From assembly GCA_025462805.1 (NCBI GenBank), contig JAOAPJ010000021.1:1-5374 (forward strand): 5,374 bases of DNA, in the 5' to 3' direction. The position numbers and the translations under genes are program-made. Under the pieces are notes generated by a model. It did not search any database. It was not told the origin of the DNA and was given only the letters and a program-made list of their open reading frames with translations. Of the stretch, positions 1-5,374 are shown piece after piece. Numbering within the stretch: the first letter of the stretch is position 1; each line of letters opens with the position of its first letter. The stretch is from Acidobacteriaceae bacterium. Lineage in GTDB: Bacteria; Acidobacteriota; Terriglobia; Terriglobales; Acidobacteriaceae.

Positions 1-143
1 CCGTGTGCCCGGCTGTCCTCTTCATTACGCGGAGCGCCGTCCGTTACATGGACGAAGTACGCCTGGCCGAAGCGGCCGAGCCGCGCCCCTAGAAAAACCG
101 TCTCATCATCCGGATGCGCCACCACAACCAGCGCCCGAGGCAT
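1..143 (-). CDS. PIG-L/LmbE-family zinc deacetylase, N-terminal fragment (runs off the window)
   Basis: Reading the minus strand from ATG at 143 gives 47 codons that stay open to the window edge. Residues 5-14 read LVVVAHPDDE, the zinc-site signature of the PIG-L/LmbE family of N-acetyl-sugar deacetylases. By family knowledge His10 and Asp13 would bind zinc and Asp12 would act as general base. The following stretch ends in FVHVTDGAPRNEEDSRAHG, where the T-D-G and E-x-x-R pattern is typical of the second strand and helix of these enzymes. The remaining roughly 80 percent of the protein, including the third zinc ligand, lies outside. The start is uncertain: the frame stays open upstream all the way to the stop codon of the ThiE-like gene (342-344). 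A TTG at 198-200, preceded by AGG seven bases upstream, would add 19 residues. The exact substrate (GlcNAc conjugate, bacillithiol- or mycothiol-type, or glycan) cannot be told from this fragment. Confidence 0.85.
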   Translation of the reverse strand, partial: MPRALVVVAHPDDETVFLGARLGRFGQAYFVHVTDGAPRNEEDSRAH

Positions 144-341
144 GCGGCTCGGATCACCCTCAGGAGCGGTGGCGCTCTTTAGTATCTCCTCCGCTTGCAA
201 ACTTGGTACCTGTCCCGTTTCAAAGCTCCTGGTAAGTAGGATGCCGAGGAGACCACCGGCACAACCGCGGGAACGCACCAGGGTTTTCGCGCGCGCGACC
301 GCGTCAGCGAAGTCCGGACAACGATCCTGTGTCGTCCGCGA

Positions 342-992
342 TTACCGATCGGCCGGCGCGCTGGCTGGCGCGCCCGGCCAACGCTCCTCCATGAACATCC
401 GGATGGCCGCTACACCCGCCGCGCCTGCAGCGATGCACTCGCCGGCATTCTCCGCGGTCACCCCGCCCAGCGCAAACACCGGCATGCCCGCCGCCATGCG
501 GCAGCCCTCTGCCAGCACCTCCAGCCCAAGTGCCGGCGCCTTCGGATGACTTTTCGTCTTGAAAATAGGAGACAACAGCGCCAGGTCGGCGCGCGCTGCC
601 CGGGCAACCGAGATCTCGCCCACCGAATGGCAGCCCACCGACACGATGCCGGACGCGCGTGCCCAACCGACCTGCTCAGCCTGCCAGCGTCCGGGCAGAT
701 GCAGGCCCGCGGCCCCACATGCGCGCGCGGCCTCTACCGCTCCTTGAGCTCCTGCGTTGATCAGCAACTGGCCGCATCCGTGAGAACAACGAATCGCGCC
801 CGCCATCGCCTGGGCAAGCGAGATCAGGTCTGGAGTGTTCAGATCCTTCTCGCGCAGCTGGATGTAGTCCACGCCCGCCGCCGCCCAGCGCTCCGCCAGC
901 GCAACTAATCCATCCTGCTCCGCGCGCGTCAATCGCCCCCGCTCGTGCTCGCCGGGCAGAAGATGGCGGTCAGTAATAGCGTAGAGCCGCAT
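342..992 (-). CDS. ThiE/TenI-family thiamine phosphate synthase-like protein
   Basis: This encodes 216 residues, the normal size for the (beta/alpha)8-barrel ThiE/TenI family. ThiE joins hydroxymethylpyrimidine pyrophosphate to thiazole phosphate to make thiamine phosphate; TenI-type relatives act as thiazole tautomerases. Visible motifs are YAITDR at 4-9, IQLREKDL at 44-51 (Gln45, Arg47 and Lys49 match the pyrimidine-pyrophosphate contacts of ThiE), GLHLPG at 96-101, the phosphate-loop region SPIFKTKSHP at 141-150, and FALGGVT at 173-179 followed by the GAAGVAAI phosphate-binding end at 190-197. Two features are atypical. The Asn-Asp pair that holds the metal in ThiE reads Asn79-Ala80, and the G-Q after the HL motif is P-G. 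The APALGLE stretch at 152-158 recalls TenI. ATG 992 is the first start after an in-frame stop at 1002-1004; the upstream Shine-Dalgarno is weak. Family membership is secure; synthase versus tautomerase is not. It lies upstream of the PIG-L gene on the same strand, 198 bp apart if that gene starts at 143. Confidence 0.85.
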   Translation of the reverse strand: MRLYAITDRHLLPGEHERGRLTRAEQDGLVALAERWAAAGVDYIQLREKDLNTPDLISLAQAMAGAIRCSHGCGQLLINAGAQGAVEAARACGAAGLHLPGRWQAEQVGWARASGIVSVGCHSVGEISVARAARADLALLSPIFKTKSHPKAPALGLEVLAEGCRMAAGMPVFALGGVTAENAGECIAAGAAGVAAIRMFMEERWPGAPASAPADR

Positions 993-1041
993 GCCCGGAG
1001 TCTACCGCGCCGAGCCTGGCGCAGCCCCACACGAACGCCCG

Positions 1042-1075
1042 CCCGCCGTGAAAGTCCAGTCAATCCCCGCCGTGA
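1042..1075. repeat. 10-bp direct repeat in the divergent intergenic region
   Basis: CCCGCCGTGA occurs exactly at 1042-1051 and again at 1066-1075, a 24-bp start-to-start spacing, with purines (AAG and GGG) following each copy. Both copies sit between the divergently read ThiE-like gene (start 992) and sthA (start 1131). A tandem binding site for a regulator is possible, but the sequence is GC-rich and no regulator gene is nearby. No convincing -35/-10 pair was found in 993-1130. Confidence 0.4.
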
Positions 1076-1130
1076 GGGAGTACGGTAGGTGTGCGCTGTT
1101 CGGCAACTTTCGGTACCCTGAGTTCTGAGC

Positions 1131-2537
1131 ATGCCCAACTACGACATCATCATCATCGGATCAGGCCCGGCTGGTCAGCGTGGCGCAATCTACGCCACCA
1201 AGCAGGGGAAGAAGGTGGCGGTGGTCGAGCGCATGCGCTCGGTCGGCGGCGTCTGTATCAACACCGGCACCATTCCCTCCAAGACCATGCGCGAGGCCGT
1301 GCTGCACCTCTCCGGGTACAACTACCGCTCGATCTACGGCATGAACTATCGCGTGAAGGAGCGGATCACCATGGCCGACCTTGCCTTCCGCGTCCAGCAC
1401 GTTATCAAGACAGAGGTCGACGTCACCGAGGCCCAGCTCTCGCGCAACGGCGTCGATGTGCTCTACGGCGTCGGCAGCTTCGAGGATCCGACCCACGTCC
1501 GCGTCACGGACGACGGCAGCTCGCAGGTCTACGAGACCAAGAACGTCGTGATCGCCACCGGCACTAAGCCAGCCTTCTCGCCCAAAGTGCCTATCAACGG
1601 CCGGAACATCGTCAACAGCGACCAGGTGCTGAACCTGCCCGCGCTGCCCAAGACCCTGATTGTCGTAGGGGGCGGCGTCATCGGGGTCGAGTACACCTCC
1701 ATGTTCGCAGCGCTCGGCATCCGCGTCACGATGATTGAAAAGCGCACCCGCCTGCTCGAGTTCGCAGATCAGGAGATCATCGAGTCGCTCAGCTACCACC
1801 TGCGCGACAGCCGTGTCACCATGCGCCTCGGCGAAGAGGTGGACAGCGTCGAAGAGCTGCCCGAAGGCGGCGTGGTCGCGCACCTCGAGAGCAAAAAGCG
1901 CATCCAGGGCGACGCCCTGCTCTACGCGGTTGGCCGCACCGGCAACATCGAAGAGCTCAATCTGGAGAAAGCCGGCATCGAGGCCGACGCGCGCGGCCGC
2001 ATCCCGGTCGACAAGGACTATCGCACCAAGACGCCGAACATCTTCGCCGTGGGTGACGTCATCGGCTTCCCCTCGCTCGCTTCAGTCTCGATGGAGCAGG
2101 GCCGCATCGCCGTGGCCCGCGCCTTCAACGACAACGCGGTGCAGTCCAACCCCAGCTTCTATCCCTACGGCATCTACACCATCCCGGAGATCTCCTTCAT
2201 CGGCAAGACTGAGGAGCAGCTCACCGACGAGGATGTGCCCTATGAGGTAGGCGTCGCTTACTACCGCGAGATCGCGCGCGGGCAGATCCGTGGCGACACC
2301 ACCGGCCGGCTCAAGATCGTCTTCCACCGCGAGACGCGCCTCCTCCTCGGCGTTCACATCATCGGCGAAGGCGCCAGCGAACTGCTGCACATCGGCCAGG
2401 CGGTCATGGCTCTCGGCGGTACGCTCGACTACTTCATCGATACGGTCTTCAACTACCCCACCCTCGCCGAGGCCTACAAGACCGCGGCGTATAACGGGAT
2501 CAACCGTCTGGGCCGCGCTGGCGCAGACAGCAACTAA
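1131..2537 (+). CDS. sthA: Soluble pyridine nucleotide transhydrogenase (Si-specific NAD(P) transhydrogenase)
   Basis: This is a 468-residue flavoprotein, matching the roughly 466 residues of the E. coli enzyme. It is cytosolic, carries FAD and passes reducing equivalents between NADPH and NAD, balancing the two pools. In order: the FAD dinucleotide fold GSGPAG at 10-15 with Glu33 at the end of its second strand; GGVCINTGTIPSKT at 39-52; ATGTKP at 142-147; the NAD(P) fold GGGVIG at 180-185 with Glu203; GRTGN at 268-272; VGDVIGFPSLAS at 307-318; and the dimer domain with YGIYTIPEIS and NYPTLAEAYKTAAYNGINRL near the C-terminus. The redox motif has one Cys (Cys42) and Thr47 where dihydrolipoamide dehydrogenase has the second Cys. 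The C-terminus has NYPT instead of the catalytic HPT(L)SE. Both mark SthA rather than Lpd. ATG 1131 follows an in-frame stop at 1119-1121; the Shine-Dalgarno is poor. It is first in a plus-strand cluster with the ROK gene. Confidence 0.93.
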   Translation: MPNYDIIIIGSGPAGQRGAIYATKQGKKVAVVERMRSVGGVCINTGTIPSKTMREAVLHLSGYNYRSIYGMNYRVKERITMADLAFRVQHVIKTEVDVTEAQLSRNGVDVLYGVGSFEDPTHVRVTDDGSSQVYETKNVVIATGTKPAFSPKVPINGRNIVNSDQVLNLPALPKTLIVVGGGVIGVEYTSMFAALGIRVTMIEKRTRLLEFADQEIIESLSYHLRDSRVTMRLGEEVDSVEELPEGGVVAHLESKKRIQGDALLYAVGRTGNIEELNLEKAGIEADARGRIPVDKDYRTKTPNIFAVGDVIGFPSLASVSMEQGRIAVARAFNDNAVQSNPSFYPYGIYTIPEISFIGKTEEQLTDEDVPYEVGVAYYREIARGQIRGDTTGRLKIVFHRETRLLLGVHIIGEGASELLHIGQAVMALGGTLDYFIDTVFNYPTLAEAYKTAAYNGINRLGRAGADSN

Positions 2538-2540
2538 GGA
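2536..2540 (+). promoter_or_regulatory. Ribosome binding site overlapping the sthA stop codon
   Basis: AAGGA starts inside the TAA of sthA (2535-2537) and lies seven bases before the ATG at 2548. The overlap fixes the start of the ROK gene, rules out longer readings of the same frame that extend back inside sthA, and suggests translational coupling of the two genes. Confidence 0.7.
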
Positions 2541-2547
2541 CAGCGCT

Positions 2548-3444
2548 ATGGGCAGAAGCATTGGCGTGGTCATGACGGCCGACATCACCGCCGGACTCAT
2601 CGAAGACCATCGGCTGGTTGGCCAGGTTCGCCGTTATCCCGAGGATCCGGACGAGCTCCACGGTCTGGTCGATCTGCCCACCGGTGACCTGGTCGACGTC
2701 ATCTGCGACCTCATCCTCTCGCTCAAGCCCGCCGACGGCGCGCTCAGCGCCATCGGCATCGCCCTGCCCGGCATCGTGCGCGCCGGCGTGGTCGAAGACT
2801 CACCCAACCTTGCGCAACTCAAAGGCGCCAGGATCTCGGAGAAGGTGGAGGCCACACTCCACACCCGCGGTGTCAAAGCGCCCATCAGTCTGTTCAATGA
2901 CGCAGATGCAGCCGCCGCCGGCCTCGCCGCCACCCGCAATCAGCTCGACAAGGTGGTCCGCGTCTGGACCCTCGGCAATGGCATCGGCTTCGGCCGCTAT
3001 CCCGATGCGGAGGGCCCCTTCGAAGGTGGCCACACCATCGTCTCGCTCGACCCCAAGGAGACCTTCTGCGGCTGCGGCGGCGTGGGTCACGTGGAGGGCA
3101 TCATGGGCCATCGCGCCATGCGCCTCCGCTTCCTCGACATGGAGCCCGAGGAGATCTTCGCCAACGCCAGGCAGGGCGACCATCGGTGCGCAGACTTCGT
3201 CAAGCGCTGGCACCGCGCCCTCGCCGCGGGCACCGCGACATCCATTCACCTGGACGGCCCCGGCCGCTTCTACATCACGGGCATGAACATCGCCTTCCTC
3301 GACCTCTCCCTGCTCAAGCAGTACCTCTGGGACATGGTCAAGATGAGCCCGCTGCAGAGCTACACCCTCGAATCCATCCCCGAGCAGCCGGAGCTAGCCG
3401 TCATAGGCGCCGGCACCGCAGCAGAGATCCAGCAGACGCGGTAG
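2548..3444 (+). CDS. Divergent ROK-family (sugar kinase-like) protein
   Basis: This 298-residue protein has the ROK fold markers. FNDADAAAAG at 116-125 holds the catalytic Asp (Asp118) of the FNDANAAA motif, TLGNGIGFG at 141-149 matches the second phosphate motif, EGGH at 159-162 matches the sugar-binding ExGH, and CGCGGVGHVE at 174-183 matches the ROK zinc signature CxCGxxGCxE. ROK members are glucose, fructose or N-acetylsugar kinases, or repressors; no helix-turn-helix domain precedes this one, so a repressor role is unlikely. Two departures stand out. The N-terminal phosphate-1 motif, normally D-x-G-G-T-K, reads VMTAD at 8-12, and the last zinc Cys is His181 at the same spacing (His162, Cys174, Cys176, His181). 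It starts 10 bp after sthA with a good Shine-Dalgarno and ends in tandem stops TAG-TGA, so it is probably co-transcribed with sthA. Family assignment is firm; sugar substrate and even kinase activity are open. Confidence 0.85.
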   Translation: MGRSIGVVMTADITAGLIEDHRLVGQVRRYPEDPDELHGLVDLPTGDLVDVICDLILSLKPADGALSAIGIALPGIVRAGVVEDSPNLAQLKGARISEKVEATLHTRGVKAPISLFNDADAAAAGLAATRNQLDKVVRVWTLGNGIGFGRYPDAEGPFEGGHTIVSLDPKETFCGCGGVGHVEGIMGHRAMRLRFLDMEPEEIFANARQGDHRCADFVKRWHRALAAGTATSIHLDGPGRFYITGMNIAFLDLSLLKQYLWDMVKMSPLQSYTLESIPEQPELAVIGAGTAAEIQQTR

Positions 3445-3459
3445 TGAGGGCCCAGCTTC

Positions 3460-3468
3460 GGAAGAGGA
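3460..3468 (+). promoter_or_regulatory. Ribosome binding site of the 206-residue protein gene
   Basis: The purine run GGAAGAGGA offers two overlapping Shine-Dalgarno cores; GGAAG sits seven bases before the ATG at 3472. It is the strongest such site in the window and fixes this start. Confidence 0.6.
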
Positions 3469-3471
3469 CAC

Positions 3472-4092
3472 ATGATCGACTTCAGTGAGGTAGTGCGTCG
3501 TTTTGGCGCAGACGCAGTTCGCGATTACAACGAATACGATCGCAAGCATGACGAAGCTGCCCTTCTCGCGATCACATCACATGATCAGCCGCACCGCTCG
3601 GCTTCCGTCCGCCACTGGCTGGAGCAATATAGTGTTCTCCTTGGATTCACGACTCAAGAGCGTGATGATATCGCTGAAGCGGTTGTAGCTTGGGTGGACA
3701 ACGCAGATAGGGCGTCAACTCTGGACACGGCCGATGCGATCATTGCAGCGCATGCTGATCTGGTCGAGCACTGTCAGAATGTGAAGAAACGGGGTTATAC
3801 ATCTCTCGCCTCGAAGGCGCTCTGGCTCCGCTATCCCGAACAGGTTCCTATCTATGACTCCATAGCAAAGGGTGCCCTGCGAGTCGTTAGCAAGCTCCTC
3901 CCGGGAAACACCCGGCCAGACGCAGCAGTCGCCGCCATGTCGGAGTACTCATCCTTTGTCCATGCCTGGATGCGGTTGTACGAAGGGTCTGCCGCCGCAC
4001 TGGCCGAGATCGAAGGTTGCAAGTACCGCTCCCGCGTCCTGGATGCAATCCTCCTACAGCTGGGCGAAGACATTTACTGGATAACTCAGTAG
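3472..4092 (+). CDS. Unassigned 206-residue protein with an S-K-x-L...P-IYDS motif
   Basis: I do not recognise a named family. The protein is soluble-looking, mostly helical and charged, with no signal peptide or membrane segment. The N-terminal third is rich in charged and aromatic residues (EYDRKHDEAAL at 21-31, HWLEQYSVLLGF at 48-59). The most conserved-looking stretch is SLASKALWLRYPEQVPIYDS at 111-130. The S-K-x-L spacing before a proline and an Y-D-S triplet resembles a motif seen in scattered uncharacterised bacterial proteins, often in variable regions; that comparison is from memory. A strong purine-rich ribosome site (GGAAGAGGA at 3460-3468) supports ATG 3472. It starts 27 bp after the ROK gene on the same strand and could be its operon partner. 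Its codons end in A or T more often than those of its neighbours: 36 and 32 G+C in 3541-3600 and 3661-3720, against 41 in 2701-2760. That suggests later acquisition. Confidence 0.75.
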   Translation: MIDFSEVVRRFGADAVRDYNEYDRKHDEAALLAITSHDQPHRSASVRHWLEQYSVLLGFTTQERDDIAEAVVAWVDNADRASTLDTADAIIAAHADLVEHCQNVKKRGYTSLASKALWLRYPEQVPIYDSIAKGALRVVSKLLPGNTRPDAAVAAMSEYSSFVHAWMRLYEGSAAALAEIEGCKYRSRVLDAILLQLGEDIYWITQ

Positions 4093-4161
4093 TTCCAGCC
4101 GCCCTTCAGACAGGGCTCGCCGTCACCGCAGAAGAGATTTGGCAGACTCGCTCGCCGCCTC

Positions 4162-4217
4162 CGAAATAGTAACCGGACCTTGCACTTTTGCGGGATCGGC
4201 AGCGCCCGGTTACTTCG
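4162..4217. repeat. Imperfect inverted repeat in the 4093-4307 gap
   Basis: AGTAACCGG at 4168-4176 is the exact reverse complement of CCGGTTACT at 4206-4214. If the three bases ATA at 4166-4168 bulge out, CGAA at 4162-4165 also pairs with TTCG at 4214-4217, giving a 12-bp stem. The loop is about 29 bases. A pyrimidine-rich stretch ending in TTCTTTT follows at 4221-4232. It could be a two-part operator ahead of the PEGA gene or a weak terminator for the upstream cluster; the large loop argues against a standard intrinsic terminator. The rest of the 215-bp gap shows no gene. Confidence 0.5.
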
Positions 4218-4238
4218 CAACCCTCTTCTTTTGTGTGA

Positions 4239-4266
4239 TTGCAACAGTTGTTCCACTGCCGATACC
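4239..4266 (+). promoter_or_regulatory. Weak sigma70-like promoter candidate for the PEGA gene
   Basis: TTGCAA at 4239-4244 and GATACC at 4261-4266 are 16 bases apart and lie about 40 bases before the ATG at 4308. The -10 match is only three of six, so this is a candidate by position rather than by strength. Confidence 0.2.
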
Positions 4267-4307
4267 CTCCTCCTGCTCCTCCCAAGCTCGACATACGAAC
4301 GGTGACC

Positions 4308-5156
4308 ATGAAAGCAACCGTCTCTGCTCTTACCATTCTTGCCTTGTGTTCTGCGTCCATCCTGCCGGAGACGGCCGTCGCACAGTCTGCCTCTACCGCA
4401 GTTCCCACCGCATCCCCAGCCAGGCCCGCATCTCAGCCGCAGCCGCACACGCTCCTCGACGGCACCCAGGTCAAGCTCCGTCTTGCCGAGAACCTCTCCT
4501 CCGAGTCCAACAAGACGGGCGATCAGGTGTCATTTGAGGTCATCGATGAAGTTGATGTGGAAGGCGTGCCGATTATCTTGAAGGGCAGCCAGGCACTGGC
4601 GACCATCACAAACGCAGAGTCAAAGAAGCGGATGGGGCGCGGCGGCAAGCTGGACGTCAACATCGATAGTGTTCGCCTGCTGGACGGAGAAAAGGCACAG
4701 CTCCGCGCGGTAAAGGACACCAAGGGAGGAGGTCATGTCGGTGCCATGACCGGAGCCATCGTTGCCACCTCCATCGTGTTTTTCCCGGCAGCCCCGCTCT
4801 TCCTCTTCATGCATGGGAAATCGGTCGAAATCCCCAAGGGCACTGAGGTGATCGCCTTCACCCAGGGCGATATGCATCTCGACATGGCTAAGCTTGCACC
4901 CTCCAGTCCGGTCACGGCAGCTGCTCTCACGGCAACTGCTGCCGCCGTCATGGCGAGCTTGACCGTGGACTCCAGCGCCTCCGCGGCCGACATCGAGATC
5001 GATGGCAACTTCGTCGGCAGTACTCCCTCTACGCTCTCCCTTACACCCGGGCAGCACACCATCACCGTTAAGAAGAAGGGCTACTCCAACTGGAGCCGCT
5101 CGATGAACGTACAGGGAAGTGCCGTTCACCTCAACGCCGACATGGAGAAGCTCTAG
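4308..5156 (+). CDS. Exported PEGA-domain protein
   Basis: This is a 282-residue protein with a clear signal peptide: Lys2, a hydrophobic core at about 5-19, and a likely signal peptidase I site AVA|Q after residue 25. A Pro/Ala/Ser-rich linker follows at 27-46. Residues 49-139 form a beta-rich region (LLDGTQVKLRLAENLSSES, then VEGVPIILKGSQALATI) that reads like an SH3- or barrel-type periplasmic domain. A Gly-rich hydrophobic segment at 144-169 could be a membrane hairpin or a buried core. An Ala/Thr-rich hinge at 203-216 precedes a C-terminal PEGA domain at about 217-282, with IEIDGNFVGSTPSTLSLTPG and HTITVKKKGY matching the family's beta-strand pattern. PEGA domains are found in surface and cell-envelope proteins; the function is unknown. 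The frame is open further up to a TTG at 4239, but the signal peptide fixes ATG 4308. No lipobox Cys is present. It is probably transcribed on its own. Confidence 0.8.
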   Translation: MKATVSALTILALCSASILPETAVAQSASTAVPTASPARPASQPQPHTLLDGTQVKLRLAENLSSESNKTGDQVSFEVIDEVDVEGVPIILKGSQALATITNAESKKRMGRGGKLDVNIDSVRLLDGEKAQLRAVKDTKGGGHVGAMTGAIVATSIVFFPAAPLFLFMHGKSVEIPKGTEVIAFTQGDMHLDMAKLAPSSPVTAAALTATAAAVMASLTVDSSASAADIEIDGNFVGSTPSTLSLTPGQHTITVKKKGYSNWSRSMNVQGSAVHLNADMEKL

Positions 5157-5243
5157 ACAACAAGGTGATCTGACCGCCTGCCCTGACGGCGAGGCGTGGC
5201 CTTTGTCGGACTTAGCGCCAGCGCGCCGGAAGTGGCTGTCATC

Positions 5244-5261
5244 GGCCGGCCGCCACCGGCC
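5244..5261. repeat. Small GC-rich hairpin in the convergent intergenic region
   Basis: GGCCGG at 5244-5249 pairs with CCGGCC at 5256-5261 around a six-base loop, just past the stop of the minus-strand gene that enters from the right. No T-run follows on either strand, so it may help transcription to end but is not a textbook terminator. The rest of 5157-5266 shows nothing else. Confidence 0.3.
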
Positions 5262-5266
5262 CCACC

Positions 5267-5374
5267 TTACGGTGCACCCGATGCCGTCTGGTTGTTCGGC
5301 TCCGGCAATGCCATCTCAAGCGCCATAGCCGCCCAGTTTGTGCCTGCCGCGGAGATGAACTGGTTGTAGCCGTG
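5267..5374 (-). CDS. C-terminal 35 codons of a minus-strand gene
   Basis: The minus strand from the window edge to TAA at 5267-5269 reads 35 codons in frame. They include YNQFISAAGTNWAAMALEMA, a well-ordered amphipathic segment followed by a Pro/Asn/Gln-rich tail. Composition and periodicity look coding, whereas the overlapping plus-strand frame is rich in Arg, Ser and Pro and looks like a shadow. The Q-F/W-I-S-A-A-x-T-x-W-A pattern recalls C-terminal ends of alpha-barrel proteins of the squalene cyclase/prenyltransferase repeat type, from memory and at low confidence. It is convergent with the PEGA gene, 110 bp away. Confidence 0.6.
   Translation of the reverse strand, partial: HGYNQFISAAGTNWAAMALEMALPEPNNQTASGAP

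Noticed and set aside
1046..1075. CCCGCCGTGA copies as the start of a CRISPR array
   Set aside because: There are only two 10-bp copies with a 14-bp gap, far below repeat and spacer sizes.
1161..1883. 240-codon minus-strand open frame antisense to sthA
   Set aside because: It mirrors the codon structure of sthA in GC-rich DNA, is full of Asp/Val/His/Ala runs, and has no recognisable motif, while the plus strand is unambiguous SthA.
1131..2537. Dihydrolipoamide dehydrogenase as an alternative for sthA
   Set aside because: The second redox Cys and the C-terminal His-Pro-Thr catalytic motif are missing, and the C-terminal half matches SthA closely.
2290..2547. Extension of the ROK frame back into sthA
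   Set aside because: The residues before 2548 are low-complexity Ser/Arg/Thr shadow of sthA, and the ribosome site at 2536-2540 points to ATG 2548.
4239..4307. Longer start (TTG 4239) for the PEGA protein
   Set aside because: It would bury the signal peptide behind 23 Pro-rich residues; ATG 4308 gives a standard export signal.
4086..4448. Minus-strand open frame across the 4093-4307 gap
   Set aside because: It is Arg/Gly/Cys-rich without motifs, overlaps the signal peptide of the PEGA gene on the other strand, and has no good ribosome site.
5119..5328. Plus-strand 69-codon frame at the right end
   Set aside because: It starts inside the PEGA gene, has shadow-like Pro/Ser/Arg composition, and overlaps the better-supported minus-strand C-terminus.

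Overview
The window is GC-rich chromosomal DNA from a bacterium. The gene content (a soluble transhydrogenase, a divergent ROK protein, a secreted PEGA-domain protein and a PIG-L deacetylase) would fit Acidobacteriota, perhaps Terriglobia. That assignment is an inference from protein style only, with moderate to low confidence. No tRNA, rRNA, CRISPR array, insertion sequence or integrase is visible.

Layout. Left end, minus strand: the N-terminal part of a PIG-L/LmbE-type zinc deacetylase runs off the window (1-143, perhaps starting further upstream). It lies downstream of a complete ThiE/TenI-family gene (342-992) read in the same direction. A 138-bp divergent intergenic region (993-1130) carries a 10-bp direct repeat. 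To its right, on the plus strand, is a compact cluster: a soluble NAD(P) transhydrogenase (sthA, 1131-2537), a divergent ROK-family protein (2548-3444) whose ribosome binding site overlaps the sthA stop codon, and an unassigned 206-residue protein (3472-4092) with visibly lower GC. After a 215-bp gap holding an imperfect inverted repeat comes a gene for an exported protein with a C-terminal PEGA domain (4308-5156). At the right edge, convergent to it, 35 codons of the C-terminus of another minus-strand gene enter the window (5267-5374).

How the genes may work together. SthA balances the NADH and NADPH pools. The ROK gene looks translationally coupled to it, which suggests a shared link between redox balance and sugar metabolism. 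However, the ROK protein has lost the normal N-terminal phosphate-binding motif and carries His in place of the last zinc cysteine, so it may not be an ordinary sugar kinase. The ThiE-like protein lacks the usual metal-binding Asp and has a TenI-like C-terminal half, so its role in thiamine synthesis is open. I see no sign of a complete new defence or mobile system. The best candidates for something undescribed are the divergent ROK protein and the unassigned 206-residue protein.
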